The position numbers and the translations under genes were made by a program. Positions 44,416-53,697 of a DNA stretch of 64,000 nucleotides are shown here, in pieces; the stretch's first letter is position 1; each line of letters begins with the position of its first letter. The notes beneath the pieces are model-generated. The model was not told the origin of the DNA, did no database searches, and worked only from the letters and a program-made list of their open reading frames with translations. Source of the DNA: Tissierellales bacterium (lineage in GTDB: Bacteria; Bacillota; Clostridia; Tissierellales; Sedimentibacteraceae); the NCBI GenBank assembly GCA_018433765.1, contig JAHDQO010000004.1, positions 248,001-312,000 of the forward strand. Reading direction: 5' to 3'.

Positions 44416-46035
44416 ATGTCAATTTATTTAAATAGTCCTATTCCACTAATTATGATGGGTATATATATTTTAATTGTTATTTTCTTATCCTATAGGGCAA
44501 GTTTTACAAAGAAAAAACGTATAAAAAATAAGGGAGAAACATTTGAAGAATATTATACTGCTGGTAAGTCTATGAATGGTTTTGTTGTAGCTATGATTAC
44601 AATTGTAACATTTTATTCTGGTACAACCTTTACTGGACGTGTTGGGTTTTTTTATGAATACGGAGTTGTATCACTGACAAGCGTGTTTTCATGTGCAATT
44701 GTTGGAGCTATAATGTTTATTTTAAGTGAAAAAATATGGCCTCTCTCAAAAAAATATAGACTATCTACTCTTTCAGACATGCTTGAGCTGCGTTATCAAA
44801 CTAAGTGGATAAAATTATTAACTGGTCTTACTATTATTTGTTTTAATATTATCTGGTTGATTACTGAAATACGAACTTTAGGATTTGCAATGAATATAGC
44901 TTCTGGTGGCAATATTCAAGTAGAGATTGGTTCAGCAATTGCATTTACTATTATTATTCTGTATGTTATGACTGGCGGTATTCGTTCAGTATCAGCAGTT
45001 GATAGCTTTTCTGCCATTGTTATGCTAGGTGGCTCTTTAGTTACTCTTATATATATTGTTGTTCATTTTTATGGAGGTAGTATTACAGAGGTGTTCAGGG
45101 CAGGAGTAGCTGCTAGACCAGATATTATGACTATTAATAGTAGTGTTGAGTTTCGTATGCCTTATTGGATTTCTTACGTGTTTTTAGGAACTATTGTAAT
45201 GCTGGTTTATCCTTCTAACTATATGAGTATCTGCCTTGCGAAGAGTACCAAAGAAGTTAAGAAAGCTTCTATAACAACATCTGTGTCAGGTTTGTGGCTT
45301 ATTATATATGGTATTTTTGGTTTGGCTGCCTTAGGTATTGCAAGCAAAGGTTTTACTATTGCTAATCCAGAGAGTTCTTTACTTGAAATACTGAGTTTCA
45401 GTGGCAATGCTGTTTTATTAGGTTTAGCTTCAACCTTTATTTTGGCAGCTTCTTTAGGAACTATTGATAGCACATTGATTTCTTTATCAGGTTTGTTATC
45501 TAACGATGTTATCACTAATGCACAACGTATTAAAAATAACGAACCTTGTATAGGTGAAATGGGTGATGATGTTGCAGTTATAGAAGAGCGTGTTTCTAGG
45601 AATGCAAAAGTTGAGATTTTTCGTACTCGTGTGATTGTTGTTGTTTTGGGCATCATTGCATTTTGCTTTAGTTTGACTGATTTACCAATGTTGGTTGTAT
45701 TGACTTTGCATGCAACTAATGGTTTATGCCAGATAATTCCTGCAGCAGTAGGAGGTATGTATTGGAAAAAAGCCACTCCTCAAGCGGCGATATGTTCTCT
45801 AATGGGTGGTGTTGCATCTTATCTTATTATGGATGCTATAGTTAAAAAGATGACAATAGACCTTGGGGGTATGATGCTAGGTATCCCTGCATTGGCTATT
45901 TCGTCTGCCATTTTTATAGTTGTTAGCTTGTTTACTAACAAGAAGTATTATGAAGAACATCGTGAATTTCAGGGAATATATGACGATTTTTTTGTAAAGA
46001 ACCGTGTAGAAAAATATATCAAAGAGAACCTCTAA
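44416..46035 (+). CDS. Sodium:solute symporter (SSS family)
   Basis: A 539-aa transporter with about 13 membrane helices. The family core includes TFTGRVGFFYEYG and the sodium-site region ILAASLGTIDSTLISLSGL. It couples sodium entry to uptake of a small organic solute. With the DUF3311 partner it resembles pantothenate-type symporters, but the substrate is unknown. AGGAG site 8 bases before the ATG. Confidence 0.92.
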   Translation: MSIYLNSPIPLIMMGIYILIVIFLSYRASFTKKKRIKNKGETFEEYYTAGKSMNGFVVAMITIVTFYSGTTFTGRVGFFYEYGVVSLTSVFSCAIVGAIMFILSEKIWPLSKKYRLSTLSDMLELRYQTKWIKLLTGLTIICFNIIWLITEIRTLGFAMNIASGGNIQVEIGSAIAFTIIILYVMTGGIRSVSAVDSFSAIVMLGGSLVTLIYIVVHFYGGSITEVFRAGVAARPDIMTINSSVEFRMPYWISYVFLGTIVMLVYPSNYMSICLAKSTKEVKKASITTSVSGLWLIIYGIFGLAALGIASKGFTIANPESSLLEILSFSGNAVLLGLASTFILAASLGTIDSTLISLSGLLSNDVITNAQRIKNNEPCIGEMGDDVAVIEERVSRNAKVEIFRTRVIVVVLGIIAFCFSLTDLPMLVVLTLHATNGLCQIIPAAVGGMYWKKATPQAAICSLMGGVASYLIMDAIVKKMTIDLGGMMLGIPALAISSAIFIVVSLFTNKKYYEEHREFQGIYDDFFVKNRVEKYIKENL

Positions 46036-46197
46036 TTTTTTATTAAAGATTTTAACAAAATTAAGTTAATTTAATTTTATTATATAAATTGCTTCAATAT
46101 TTGAATCTTGAAATTAATATTAGAAAACAAATATAAAATTTAAAGATAGTTTTAAAATACATTACATTAAAAATACATAAAGCAGGAGGCTATTTTA

Positions 46198-47790
46198 ATG
46201 AGTTTGATAGATGTTATTATTGTTATTGTTTATTTGATAGGTCTAATTTATATGGGATATAGGCTTAGTAAGGGAAATGAAACTCAAGAGGATTATTTTG
46301 TAGGTGGAAGAAAAATTGCTGTACTTCCTATTGCTTTGTCAGTAGCAGCTACAACTATGAGCGCAAACAGTTTTATAGGTGGTCCGGGTTGGTCATATAG
46401 TCTAGGTATGATGGCATTTATGAATCAATTTTCTGTTCCTTTAGTCTTGGCAATTGTTTTAACAGTATTTATACCGTTTCTATATAACTTAAAAGTTACA
46501 TCTGTTTATGAATATATAGAAATGCGTTTTGGAGGAATAAGTAGATTGCTTGTTGTTATTGGATATAGTTTGACAAGTTTAATCTTAGTAGGTGGGTTTT
46601 TATACATTCCTTCTTTAATTATACAAAATTTTACTGGGTGGTCGCTAGCTTTAGTTGTTCCTATTGTTGTAGTTATTGCTATATTGTATACTATGCTAGG
46701 GGGAATTAAAGCAGTTATCTGGACAGATACTATACAGATGATAATACTGTGGGGAGGCATAATAGCCATTATAAAATTAGTATTAAATGGCTTAAATGTT
46801 GGATTTTTTGAAGCTATGAGTATTGCAAAAGAAGCCGGTAGGCTAACAGCCTTAGATGCATCGTTTGATTTGACACTAGAAAATGGTGTATGGGGTACAT
46901 TGATAGGTTTAGGTTTTATGTGGCTTGAATATTTTGCGTGTGATCAATCTCAGACTCAAAGAATGTTTGCTTCAAAATCAGTAAATAATGTTAGAAAATC
47001 TATCTGTATTAGTTCATTTGCTATGAATATTACATATTTTATATTCATGATTGTTGGAATACTGCTATTTGTTTTCTATGGTGGAAGAGAATTTAATAAT
47101 GAAAACAATATAATGATTGATTTTATTACTACTCAAATTCCAGCAGGATTACTTGGATTAATAATTGCTGCTATATTTGCTGGAGCAATGTCAAGCGTCG
47201 ATTCTGTATTAAATTCAGTTACAACTGTATTCACAAAAGATATCTATGAGAAATATTTTTCTAACGGTAAACGAGCTTCACTAAAAGTTTCTAGGATATT
47301 TACATTAATATTTGGTATAGCCATTATAGGTGTTACACTTTTAGCTTATGGTGGAACTACATCATCTATATTAAAAGTTATTAATGTGTATATGGGTTAT
47401 ATTTCCGGTTCTATATTAGGTTTATTTATACTAGCAATGTTTACTAAGAAAGCAAATGACAAAGGAGCTGCTATTGGTTTTGTGCTAGGAATTATTATAA
47501 CAGCATATACAGGAAAATCTGGAGTAATAAACTGGGCTTGGACGTATTTAGTAGGTTGTATATCAACAATCATTATTGGATATGTGTTTAGTTTAATTAT
47601 AAAACAAAAACAAAAACTTGGATTTGAAGAGTTTACTTTTATGGGTCAAAGAAAGAAACTTATGGCAGAAGGAAAGACTACTGATGAAGATGGAGGTGTT
47701 ATAATTCCAGGTGCTGTAGACAAATACACATATATTTCTATAGGATTTTTTGTAGTACAATTTATAATTTTATTATTAATACAAATATAA
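46198..47790 (+). CDS. Sodium:solute symporter (SSS family), second
   Basis: A 530-aa transporter with about 13 helices. Landmarks are SVAATTMSANSFIGGPGWSY, GGIKAVIWTDTIQM and AAIFAGAMSSVDSVLNS, the last being the sodium-binding helix. It differs clearly from the symporter before it, so the operon may import two related compounds or an alternative form. CAGGAGG precedes the ATG. The next gene starts 32 bases after the stop. Confidence 0.93.
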   Translation: MSLIDVIIVIVYLIGLIYMGYRLSKGNETQEDYFVGGRKIAVLPIALSVAATTMSANSFIGGPGWSYSLGMMAFMNQFSVPLVLAIVLTVFIPFLYNLKVTSVYEYIEMRFGGISRLLVVIGYSLTSLILVGGFLYIPSLIIQNFTGWSLALVVPIVVVIAILYTMLGGIKAVIWTDTIQMIILWGGIIAIIKLVLNGLNVGFFEAMSIAKEAGRLTALDASFDLTLENGVWGTLIGLGFMWLEYFACDQSQTQRMFASKSVNNVRKSICISSFAMNITYFIFMIVGILLFVFYGGREFNNENNIMIDFITTQIPAGLLGLIIAAIFAGAMSSVDSVLNSVTTVFTKDIYEKYFSNGKRASLKVSRIFTLIFGIAIIGVTLLAYGGTTSSILKVINVYMGYISGSILGLFILAMFTKKANDKGAAIGFVLGIIITAYTGKSGVINWAWTYLVGCISTIIIGYVFSLIIKQKQKLGFEEFTFMGQRKKLMAEGKTTDEDGGVIIPGAVDKYTYISIGFFVVQFIILLLIQI

Positions 47791-47822
47791 CATATTATTG
47801 TAAAGAGAGGAGATAGACTAAA

Positions 47823-48845
47823 ATGAATAAAAAACATCAAAACAAAATAATTGTTAATAATTTTAATAAAGAAATTTATGAGGCGACTTCAAGTACTATT
47901 GGTAATATTGTTAAAGAATACTATCATGAAGATGTTAACTGGTATGGCCCGCAACCATTCAATAATTTAAATGGAAGAGATGAACTATTAAATAAGTTTT
48001 GGAAGCCATTTTTATCAGCATTTCCAGATTTACAAAAGGATGTTTCTATGCATTTCGCAGGCAAAGATCCTTCACAGCCTGAAAATGATTGGGTTGTAAC
48101 ATCGGGAAATTATGTAGGTACATTTGAAAACGATTGGATTTGTATACCGGCAAGTAAAGGTCCAATATGGATAAGATATATAGAATTTAATAGGTTAGTA
48201 GATAAAAAGATAAAAGAAACTTTTACTATAATTGATATATTGGATGTTATGCGTCAAGCAGGATTTATATTTGTTCCATCTTTGGCACCTGAAATAGTTA
48301 TTCCGGGACCTGCTACTAATGATGGAGTATTAATGGGAGAATACGATGAAAAGGAGACTAATAAGACTTTTCAAATCATGTATGACATGGTTTACAAAGG
48401 ATTGTATTCTTTTGAAGATGTAGGAATGGGAAAAATGGGTATGGAAAAATACTTTAGTAAAGATTTCATTTGGTATGGTCCATGTGGAATAGGTACAACA
48501 AGAGGAATTAAAGGTTTTGAAAAGTACCATCAAAATCCTTTCCTTAAAGCTGTTCCTGATAGAAAAGGTATCGACAATGCTAAACATAGAATATATTTTG
48601 CAGAAGGTAAATATAGTGCTTTAATAGAATGGGATGGTTTTGTAGCAACTCATACCGGTCCAGACTGGTTAGGTGCTCCTGCAACGGGTAAGCGTTTGGT
48701 AATGCGTGATTCAGATATATACAGAAGAGAAGGCGATAAATTTGTTGAAAACTGGTGCTACATGGATGTAATAGATGTTCTTCTTCAAATGGGTGTAGAT
48801 GTTTTTGAACGTTTGAAAAATAAAAGATACTTTACAATAAGATAA
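47823..48845 (+). CDS. Two-domain NTF2/SnoaL-like protein
   Basis: A 340-aa protein made of two SnoaL-type alpha+beta barrels, about residues 15-150 and 180-330. Each has the WYGP and DWxGAPATGK/DWICIPASKG type motifs and a conserved acidic/aromatic pocket. Such folds act as ketosteroid isomerase-like isomerases, cyclases or binding proteins. Between the symporter and the dipeptidases it probably acts on the imported compound. Confidence 0.8.
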   Translation: MNKKHQNKIIVNNFNKEIYEATSSTIGNIVKEYYHEDVNWYGPQPFNNLNGRDELLNKFWKPFLSAFPDLQKDVSMHFAGKDPSQPENDWVVTSGNYVGTFENDWICIPASKGPIWIRYIEFNRLVDKKIKETFTIIDILDVMRQAGFIFVPSLAPEIVIPGPATNDGVLMGEYDEKETNKTFQIMYDMVYKGLYSFEDVGMGKMGMEKYFSKDFIWYGPCGIGTTRGIKGFEKYHQNPFLKAVPDRKGIDNAKHRIYFAEGKYSALIEWDGFVATHTGPDWLGAPATGKRLVMRDSDIYRREGDKFVENWCYMDVIDVLLQMGVDVFERLKNKRYFTIR

Positions 48846-48863
48846 TTTTACAGGAGGCTAAAT

Positions 48864-49994
48864 ATGGCAGATTATACTTTGAAGAAAAAAGAATTTCAAG
48901 AAATAAGCGAAAGAGCCAAAAGACTTAATAATGAATGTACTTTTATTGATGTTCATAATCATATGATGTTTGAATTTGCTATAAGACAAGCTTTGGGAGA
49001 AAAGAATATTTTTGATACTTATTATGCACCTGTTTTAAAAAAAGGGAAAATAAATGTGATAGCTACTAGCGTAGGTTCTAATTCTCCATGCCTTTGCAAT
49101 TTGACTGATGATCTTGAATTCGGCTGTTTTGAACAAATAGACATGCTTAGAAGAGAAGAAAAGATAAGTAAAACTTTTAGAATTTGTACTAATTATAAAG
49201 ATATTGAACAGACATTAAAAGATGGCAAGATTGGTGTTATTTTAGCTTTTGAGGGTGCAAGAGCACTTGAAGGACGTTCAGGAGAAGAAAGTCTTGTTAT
49301 GCTACGTACTTTTTATGAGTTAGGCTTACGTGTTAATTGTATTTGTGGTGCAGCTCGTACTGCTTTTGCAGATGGAATGGGAGAAAATATTGCAGACGCA
49401 GGAATAACAACATTTGGTGTAAAACTAATAGAAGAAATGAATAAAATAGGTATGCTGATAGACTTAACACATATGAATGATAGAAGTTTTTTTGACTGTA
49501 TAGAGGTTTCAACTAAACCTATTATAGTATCACATATAGGAACTCAAGCAGTTTGTAATAATCCTAACAATTTAAGTGATGAAAGAATAAAAGCCATAGG
49601 TAAAAATGGTGGAGTTATTGGGCTTGAAATGGTTAAGACTGAAATAAAATACAAATCTCAAGAAACTGGAGAGATTGTTACTTTTGATGATGTAATAAAC
49701 CATATAGATCATATTGTAGAGTTAATTGGACCCGAACACGTGGGAATTGGACTAGACTTTGATAATTTTGATTTAGTTCATAATGTACATCGTGCTATGT
49801 GCCCATTTCCAGGGTCTATTGAAGGTTTTTATACAGGTATTCCTAAAGGAAACCATATGTTAAATGATCCCGACAACCTTTCAAGAGCTTATATTATTGC
49901 CGAATATTTAGTAAAACGAGGATATTCTGATAAGGATATAAGAGGAATTTTAGGCGATAATTTAATTCGTGTATTCAAAAAAACTATTGGTTAA
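48864..49994 (+). CDS. Membrane dipeptidase-family (peptidase M19) hydrolase
   Basis: A 376-aa TIM-barrel metallohydrolase. Metal-site landmarks are TFIDVHNHMMFEF at the start, VSHIGTQAVCNNPNNLSDERIKA-type segment, and HVGIGLDFDNFD. No signal peptide, so cytoplasmic. M19 enzymes hydrolyse dipeptides, beta-lactams or cyclic amides. The first motif is DVHNH rather than the usual DxHxD, so metal binding may be altered. AGGAGG site; overlaps no gene. Confidence 0.88.
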   Translation: MADYTLKKKEFQEISERAKRLNNECTFIDVHNHMMFEFAIRQALGEKNIFDTYYAPVLKKGKINVIATSVGSNSPCLCNLTDDLEFGCFEQIDMLRREEKISKTFRICTNYKDIEQTLKDGKIGVILAFEGARALEGRSGEESLVMLRTFYELGLRVNCICGAARTAFADGMGENIADAGITTFGVKLIEEMNKIGMLIDLTHMNDRSFFDCIEVSTKPIIVSHIGTQAVCNNPNNLSDERIKAIGKNGGVIGLEMVKTEIKYKSQETGEIVTFDDVINHIDHIVELIGPEHVGIGLDFDNFDLVHNVHRAMCPFPGSIEGFYTGIPKGNHMLNDPDNLSRAYIIAEYLVKRGYSDKDIRGILGDNLIRVFKKTIG

Positions 49995-50007
49995 TGGAGG
50001 GACTATT

Positions 50008-51171
50008 ATGGTTAAATGTATAAACAAAAGTAAAGATTTTATATTAGCAGATGCACACCAAGAAATACTTGATGAATATGTATATGAATTTCTAAAAAAT
50101 GAAGAACAAGCAGTTTTAGGTAAGGTACATATATTTGACAAAGTTTACAAGCCTATACTTGAAAAACAAGGGGTTAATGTAGTAAACATGTCTGTTGGAG
50201 GAGATCATGTAGCACAAGTAATGTATAGTGCAACAGATAAATTTCGATTTTGGGATGCTCATAAAAAATTAGATGTTTTAAATTCTGAATTAGAAGCAGG
50301 ATGTAATTCATTTGTTTTGTGTCGAAATGCTGAAGATATAGATTATGCAATAGAAAATGAAAAAATAGCTATTATAGCAACTTTAGTAGGAGGAAAACCT
50401 TTAGAAGGAAAGCCTAATTTAAACTTGCTATCTAGTTTACGTTCTTTGTATAGAATGGGGCTTAGAGGCTTACAGTTAACTGGAAATACTAGAAATAGAT
50501 TAGGTGATGGTATAGCTCAAACAAGAACAAAAGGTAAATTAACTGGATTTGGAAGAGAAGTAGTAAGTGAATGTGATAGGTTAGGCATAGTAATTGATAC
50601 TGCACAGCTCTCAGATTATGGATTCTTTGATTTAATAGAACAAACAGATAATCCAGTAATAGATTCTCACAGTTGTGCAAAAGCAGTGTTTAATCATCCA
50701 CGTAATATTAGTGATGAGAGAATAAAGGCTATAGCACAAGAAGGAGGAGTTTTAGCAGTAAGTTTTTGGGCTGCATTAGTTGCTGGTGATAAAGAACAAG
50801 CACATGTAGACGATTTATTAAAACATATTGATCATATCGTGAAGATAGCGGGTATTGACCATATAGCTCTAGGACCAGATTATTGTGCATACAAGACACC
50901 AGTAAACAGAGAGGTAGTAAAAGGGTTTGCTAATTTAGGCCCAGACTTTTGTAAGATGAATAGGCTTACACCTGTTCAAAGTGAAAAATATCCGGGCTGG
51001 ATTGATGGAATTTGGTATGGAATTAAAAAAAGTGATTTTATAGAAGGACCAAACTGCCATGAAAAATTTTCTAATGTTATAGATATATTGTTAAATCACG
51101 GGTATAGTAAAAATGATTGTAGGAAAATTTTAGGCCAAAACTTAATTCGTGTGTATAAGCAAGTATTATAA
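50008..51171 (+). CDS. Membrane dipeptidase-family (peptidase M19) hydrolase, second
   Basis: About 387 residues, paralogous to the preceding enzyme but clearly diverged. Landmarks are LADAHQEILDEYVYE, IDSHSCAKAVFNHPRNISDE and HIALGPDYCAY. The start is at 50008 after GGAGGG, 14 bases beyond the previous stop. Two adjacent M19 genes may form a heteromer or hydrolyse successive amide bonds. Confidence 0.88.
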   Translation: MVKCINKSKDFILADAHQEILDEYVYEFLKNEEQAVLGKVHIFDKVYKPILEKQGVNVVNMSVGGDHVAQVMYSATDKFRFWDAHKKLDVLNSELEAGCNSFVLCRNAEDIDYAIENEKIAIIATLVGGKPLEGKPNLNLLSSLRSLYRMGLRGLQLTGNTRNRLGDGIAQTRTKGKLTGFGREVVSECDRLGIVIDTAQLSDYGFFDLIEQTDNPVIDSHSCAKAVFNHPRNISDERIKAIAQEGGVLAVSFWAALVAGDKEQAHVDDLLKHIDHIVKIAGIDHIALGPDYCAYKTPVNREVVKGFANLGPDFCKMNRLTPVQSEKYPGWIDGIWYGIKKSDFIEGPNCHEKFSNVIDILLNHGYSKNDCRKILGQNLIRVYKQVL

Positions 51172-51203
51172 TAATAAATATCGTGAAAAGGAGATTTATA
51201 AAA

Positions 51204-52415
51204 ATGGTGAAAAATGATAGTAAAAGTAAGGAAAAAGATAATTGCTTAAATGTGGATAATGTAAATAAAGAAGTAAAAACACGCAAAAGCGATTCAAATA
51301 ATAAAAAGCAGAAAGTATATTATGGAGATAATAGTTTAGTTAATCCCTTAGGAAACCATGACTATGGAAGCTATATGAAACTGGACAGTAAAAATAAACA
51401 GAGTATGAAGGGCTTTGACCTAAAATATAATGATTTTGTACATTATATTTTGAAAATAACTCATGAAATATGGGAAGAAAAAGGCATAGGAGTAATATAT
51501 GATACTTATGCAACTAATGTTATAGTTCATGCTTCGGCTGGTACTAAGTATGGAGTATATGGAGTAATATCTGGAACCTTACAAGACTTACATGCATTTC
51601 CTGATAGAAAACTACTAGGACAAAATGTTATATGGTCTGAAAGTGAAAACGGTAATCTATTATCATCACATAGAATAGAGAGCATAGGAACAAGTTATGG
51701 TGACAATGTATTTGGAAAGGCTACAGGTAAAAGAATTTGTTATAGGACAATAGCAGACTGTATGGCAAAGAATAATAAAATTTATGAAGAATGGCTTGTT
51801 AGAGATAATCTATGGATAGTAAAACAATTAGGTTATGACCCTCATGAAGTTGCAAAAAAATTAGCAAAACAATCTAAAGATAAACAACCTGCGCTTCAAA
51901 GTAAGTTTGGTATGGGTGAATCAATGAAAGGTCAAATAAGTCCAGAATTATATACTGCTAAGGATTCCAGTGTTGGAGAATTGATACTTGAAATGATAAG
52001 TCATATATGGAATTATAAACTTATTAATGAAGTGAAAAATTACTATTATGATAATGCTGTAAATCATTTTATATGTGATACAGAACTAAATGGACATGAT
52101 GATATACAAGGCATGTTTGTAAGTTTCTTTGCATCTTTTCCAAATGCAGCTATAGAAGTAGAAAGAATTACTTGTAATCAAAGAGGTGATCAAAATTCTT
52201 GGGATGTTGCAGTAAGATGGAGAATAAACGGTGTTCATGAAGGATATGGATACTTTGGAAAACCATCAGGAGAAAGAGTTGAAATCATGGGTATAAATCA
52301 CTATAACATAATTGACAATAAGGTAAAAGAAGAATGGATGACGTTTGATGGATTAGAAGTTCTGCGTCAAATATATTTAAATGAAGTAGATGAAGAAGAC
52401 ACAATAGAAGATTAA
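51204..52415 (+). CDS. Two-domain NTF2/SnoaL-like protein, second
   Basis: About 403 residues, related in design to the protein at 47823. A charged, disordered N-terminal 70 residues precede two SnoaL-like barrels, about 75-210 and 265-400. The segments DLHAFPDRKLLGQN and ASFPNAAIEVERI mark equivalent positions. AAAGGAGA precedes the ATG at 51204. Last gene of the second sigma-54 operon. Confidence 0.78.
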   Translation: MVKNDSKSKEKDNCLNVDNVNKEVKTRKSDSNNKKQKVYYGDNSLVNPLGNHDYGSYMKLDSKNKQSMKGFDLKYNDFVHYILKITHEIWEEKGIGVIYDTYATNVIVHASAGTKYGVYGVISGTLQDLHAFPDRKLLGQNVIWSESENGNLLSSHRIESIGTSYGDNVFGKATGKRICYRTIADCMAKNNKIYEEWLVRDNLWIVKQLGYDPHEVAKKLAKQSKDKQPALQSKFGMGESMKGQISPELYTAKDSSVGELILEMISHIWNYKLINEVKNYYYDNAVNHFICDTELNGHDDIQGMFVSFFASFPNAAIEVERITCNQRGDQNSWDVAVRWRINGVHEGYGYFGKPSGERVEIMGINHYNIIDNKVKEEWMTFDGLEVLRQIYLNEVDEEDTIED

Positions 52416-52433
52416 GAAGTATATATAAAAAGA

Positions 52434-52474
52434 TATATGCATTTTTACATCACAATTACGCAGAATCACATCAA
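52434..52474. promoter_or_regulatory. Candidate upstream activator site, third promoter
   Basis: Contains ATGCATTTTTACA, identical to 34989-35001, followed by ATCACAATT and AATCACATCA. It lies 58-98 bases before the -24 element at 52532. Confidence 0.5.
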
Positions 52475-52529
52475 ATACCTATTTTTTAATTAGAATTTAG
52501 AGAGAAAAGAATAAAATCATATAATTTTT

Positions 52530-52547
52530 TTGGTATAAGAATTGCAT
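52530..52547 (+). promoter_or_regulatory. Sigma-54 (-24/-12) promoter 3
   Basis: TTGGTATAAGAATTGCAT, with GG to GC spacing of 10, about 57 bases before the creatininase-family start. Confidence 0.8.
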
Positions 52548-52603
52548 ATGTAATAGATTAAAATATTAAAATACTAGTTTGATAATATTGGAGGTAATCA
52601 AAA

Positions 52604-53509
52604 ATGAAAGAATCAAAATTAAAAAACAGAAATTCAATATGGTTTCAGGAAAATTCAGCAAAAGTAAATATTAATTATGCAAAGAATGTATGTGATGTAG
52701 CAATTTTACCTATTGGAGCTATTGAACAGCATGGACCTCACTGCCCATGTGGATCTGATACTTTTAATGCAATAGGTATAGCTGAGAAAGTAGCAGAAAA
52801 ATCAGGTGCAATGCTTCTGCCTTGTCCTATGTATGGATCACATCCTTATATGCATTGGGGAATGGAAGGAACAATACCTTTAAGATATGAAACACATATA
52901 GCCTTATTAGAAGATATAATAAGGGGTGCAGCTAACGCAGGTTATAATAAATTTATTATAATTTCAGCACATGGACAAGTTGCAGCAATGATTGTAGCAG
53001 TTAATAAATTAGGACTAGAAGGATATTTTACTTTAGGTTCTACTTGGTATGATTTTTTAAGAGATGATAAAACAGTACTTAAAGATTATATGTGGCATGC
53101 TGATGAAGCAGAGACATCTTTAGCATTATATCTTTATCCAGAATTTGTTGATATGGATCTTGCTGTTGCAGGTGGTGGAACACCATTAATTGATTCTAAG
53201 TGGAAAATTGCACCGGGACAAGGAACTTCTCCTGGTTCAATGTATCACTTTGAGGGAACTTTTGCTTTGCCTGAAAAAGATGATTTAGCCGTTGGTGTAA
53301 TAGGAGACCCAACAAGAGCTACAGCTGAAAAAGGAGAAAAATTAGTTACAGCTACAGTAAATCATTATTGTGAATTAATTAAAGAAATTAGAGGAAAATA
53401 TCCATGTGGTATTAATCCGCTAGGATTTAGAAATGCAATGGGTTATACAGGAACACCATCGATAGAATATGATAAATTTCACAATGAAAAAGGTCAGTTG
53501 TTAAAATAG
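52604..53509 (+). CDS. Creatininase-family amidohydrolase
   Basis: A 301-aa protein. The metal motif PIGAIEQHGPHCPCGSD, the later ISAHGQ and the EAETSLALYL glutamate match creatininase. Relatives cleave creatinine, cyclic amides or formamides in cofactor pathways. It is a single-gene unit with its own sigma-54 promoter and terminator. In this context it could open a cyclic amide or lactam of the imported compound. Confidence 0.9.
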   Translation: MKESKLKNRNSIWFQENSAKVNINYAKNVCDVAILPIGAIEQHGPHCPCGSDTFNAIGIAEKVAEKSGAMLLPCPMYGSHPYMHWGMEGTIPLRYETHIALLEDIIRGAANAGYNKFIIISAHGQVAAMIVAVNKLGLEGYFTLGSTWYDFLRDDKTVLKDYMWHADEAETSLALYLYPEFVDMDLAVAGGGTPLIDSKWKIAPGQGTSPGSMYHFEGTFALPEKDDLAVGVIGDPTRATAEKGEKLVTATVNHYCELIKEIRGKYPCGINPLGFRNAMGYTGTPSIEYDKFHNEKGQLLK

Positions 53510-53523
53510 ATTAATTAATTAAG

Positions 53524-53567
53524 AAAAAATACTTACGATAAATTATTTATCGTAAGTATTTTTTTAT
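53524..53567 (+). terminator. Terminator of the creatininase gene
   Basis: Long perfect stem around ATACTTACGATA and TATCGTAAGTAT with a run of seven T residues. Confidence 0.85.
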
Positions 53568-53599
53568 TATAAAAGTTTTGATTATATTTATATTTCTTA

Positions 53600-53617
53600 T
53601 TGGCATAAAAGTTGCAT
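53600..53617 (+). promoter_or_regulatory. Sigma-54 (-24/-12) promoter 4
   Basis: TTGGCATAAAAGTTGCAT, GG to GC spacing of 10, about 80 bases before the SDR start. No clear copy of the activator-site motif was found in the 90 bases upstream. Confidence 0.82.
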
Positions 53618-53697
53618 TACTTAAAGTATGTTAGGAGTTAGTTATATTATTACAAATATTGAAAATATAATCAAACAAAAGAAAGGAGAAGTTTAAA

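Noticed and set aside
45219-45776. Minus-strand frame of 185 aa
   Set aside because: Antisense to the sodium:solute symporter, with no initiation signals.
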